Shown here piece after piece: positions 33,966-33,966 of a stretch of 33,966 bases of DNA. Source of the DNA: an uncultured Campylobacter sp. Lineage in GTDB: Bacteria; Campylobacterota; Campylobacteria; Campylobacterales; Campylobacteraceae. Position numbers and translations under genes: made by a program. The stretch is taken from assembly GCF_938030685.1 (NCBI RefSeq), contig NZ_CALHHX010000086.1:1-33966 (forward strand). The letters are read 5' to 3'. The stretch's first letter is position 1; every line of letters starts with the position of its first letter. The notes beneath the pieces are model-generated. The model made no database searches and was not told the DNA's origin. It worked only from the letters and a program-made list of their open reading frames with translations.

Positions 33966-33966
33966 T

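Noticed and set aside
1..33966. CRISPR arrays, tRNA or rRNA genes, insertion sequences, prophage genes
   Set aside because: Both strands were scanned by eye; no regularly spaced repeats, tRNA T-arm signatures, transposase motifs or phage structural genes were found.

Overview
The window looks like a chromosomal stretch of an epsilonproteobacterium, most likely a Campylobacter of moderate GC (C. gracilis, showae or rectus type). The reasons are the queuosine tRNA, MtaB, MscS and AroB neighbourhood, the AspS-Adk and NAD kinase-RecN-TatD-MltD-RlpA groupings, Campylobacter-length proteins (AspS about 584 aa, Adk 193 aa), and intergenic DNA saturated with the hexamer AAATTT. The genus call is inference from gene content. 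No tRNA, rRNA, CRISPR array or insertion sequence was seen.

Layout. 1-858: 3' part of a membrane protein gene. 1218-2384: tgt. 2683-3021: an excalibur-domain gene broken by an internal stop. 3208-7928 (minus strand): a tightly packed seven-gene operon. It encodes a small RxR/HMA-like protein, a ferritin-like protein, three small membrane proteins (two YtxH-like, one glycine-zipper), a P1B-type ATPase with SCA instead of CPC in its metal-transport helix, and a small His-containing membrane protein with a basic tail. This matches the pattern of ferrosome (fez) iron-organelle clusters and is the most interesting part of the window. 7994-8521: mogA. 8558-14277 (minus): an FtsH-like AAA protein without its HExxH protease site, mtaB, a MscS-type channel and aroB, partly coupled by 4-nt overlaps. 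14321-15739: a TrkA/RCK-like NAD-binding protein. 16028-18280: a TonB-dependent siderophore receptor. 18508-19341: a YihY/BrkB membrane protein.

19589-21036 is an AT-rich accessory islet: a membrane protein and a soluble protein of unknown function, then a frameshifted VbhA-like antitoxin with no partner toxin beside it. 21273-26351 (minus): rlpA, mltD, tatD, recN and nadK, a compact envelope and DNA-maintenance run. 26435-29923 (plus): aspS, adk, a YgiW/YdeI-type OB-fold protein and ppa, ended by a strong hairpin. 30487-33325 (minus): a large TonB-dependent receptor of the haemoglobin/transferrin/lactoferrin type, interrupted by a one-base change in or next to an A-tract near its 3' end. 33828-33965: the 3' end of an unrecognised gene.

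Iron is a common thread: two outer-membrane iron receptors flank the housekeeping core, and the seven-gene operon could store imported iron in a membrane-bounded compartment. Three genes (excalibur, VbhA-like antitoxin, large TonB receptor) carry single disabling lesions, which could be real decay, phase variation or sequencing error.
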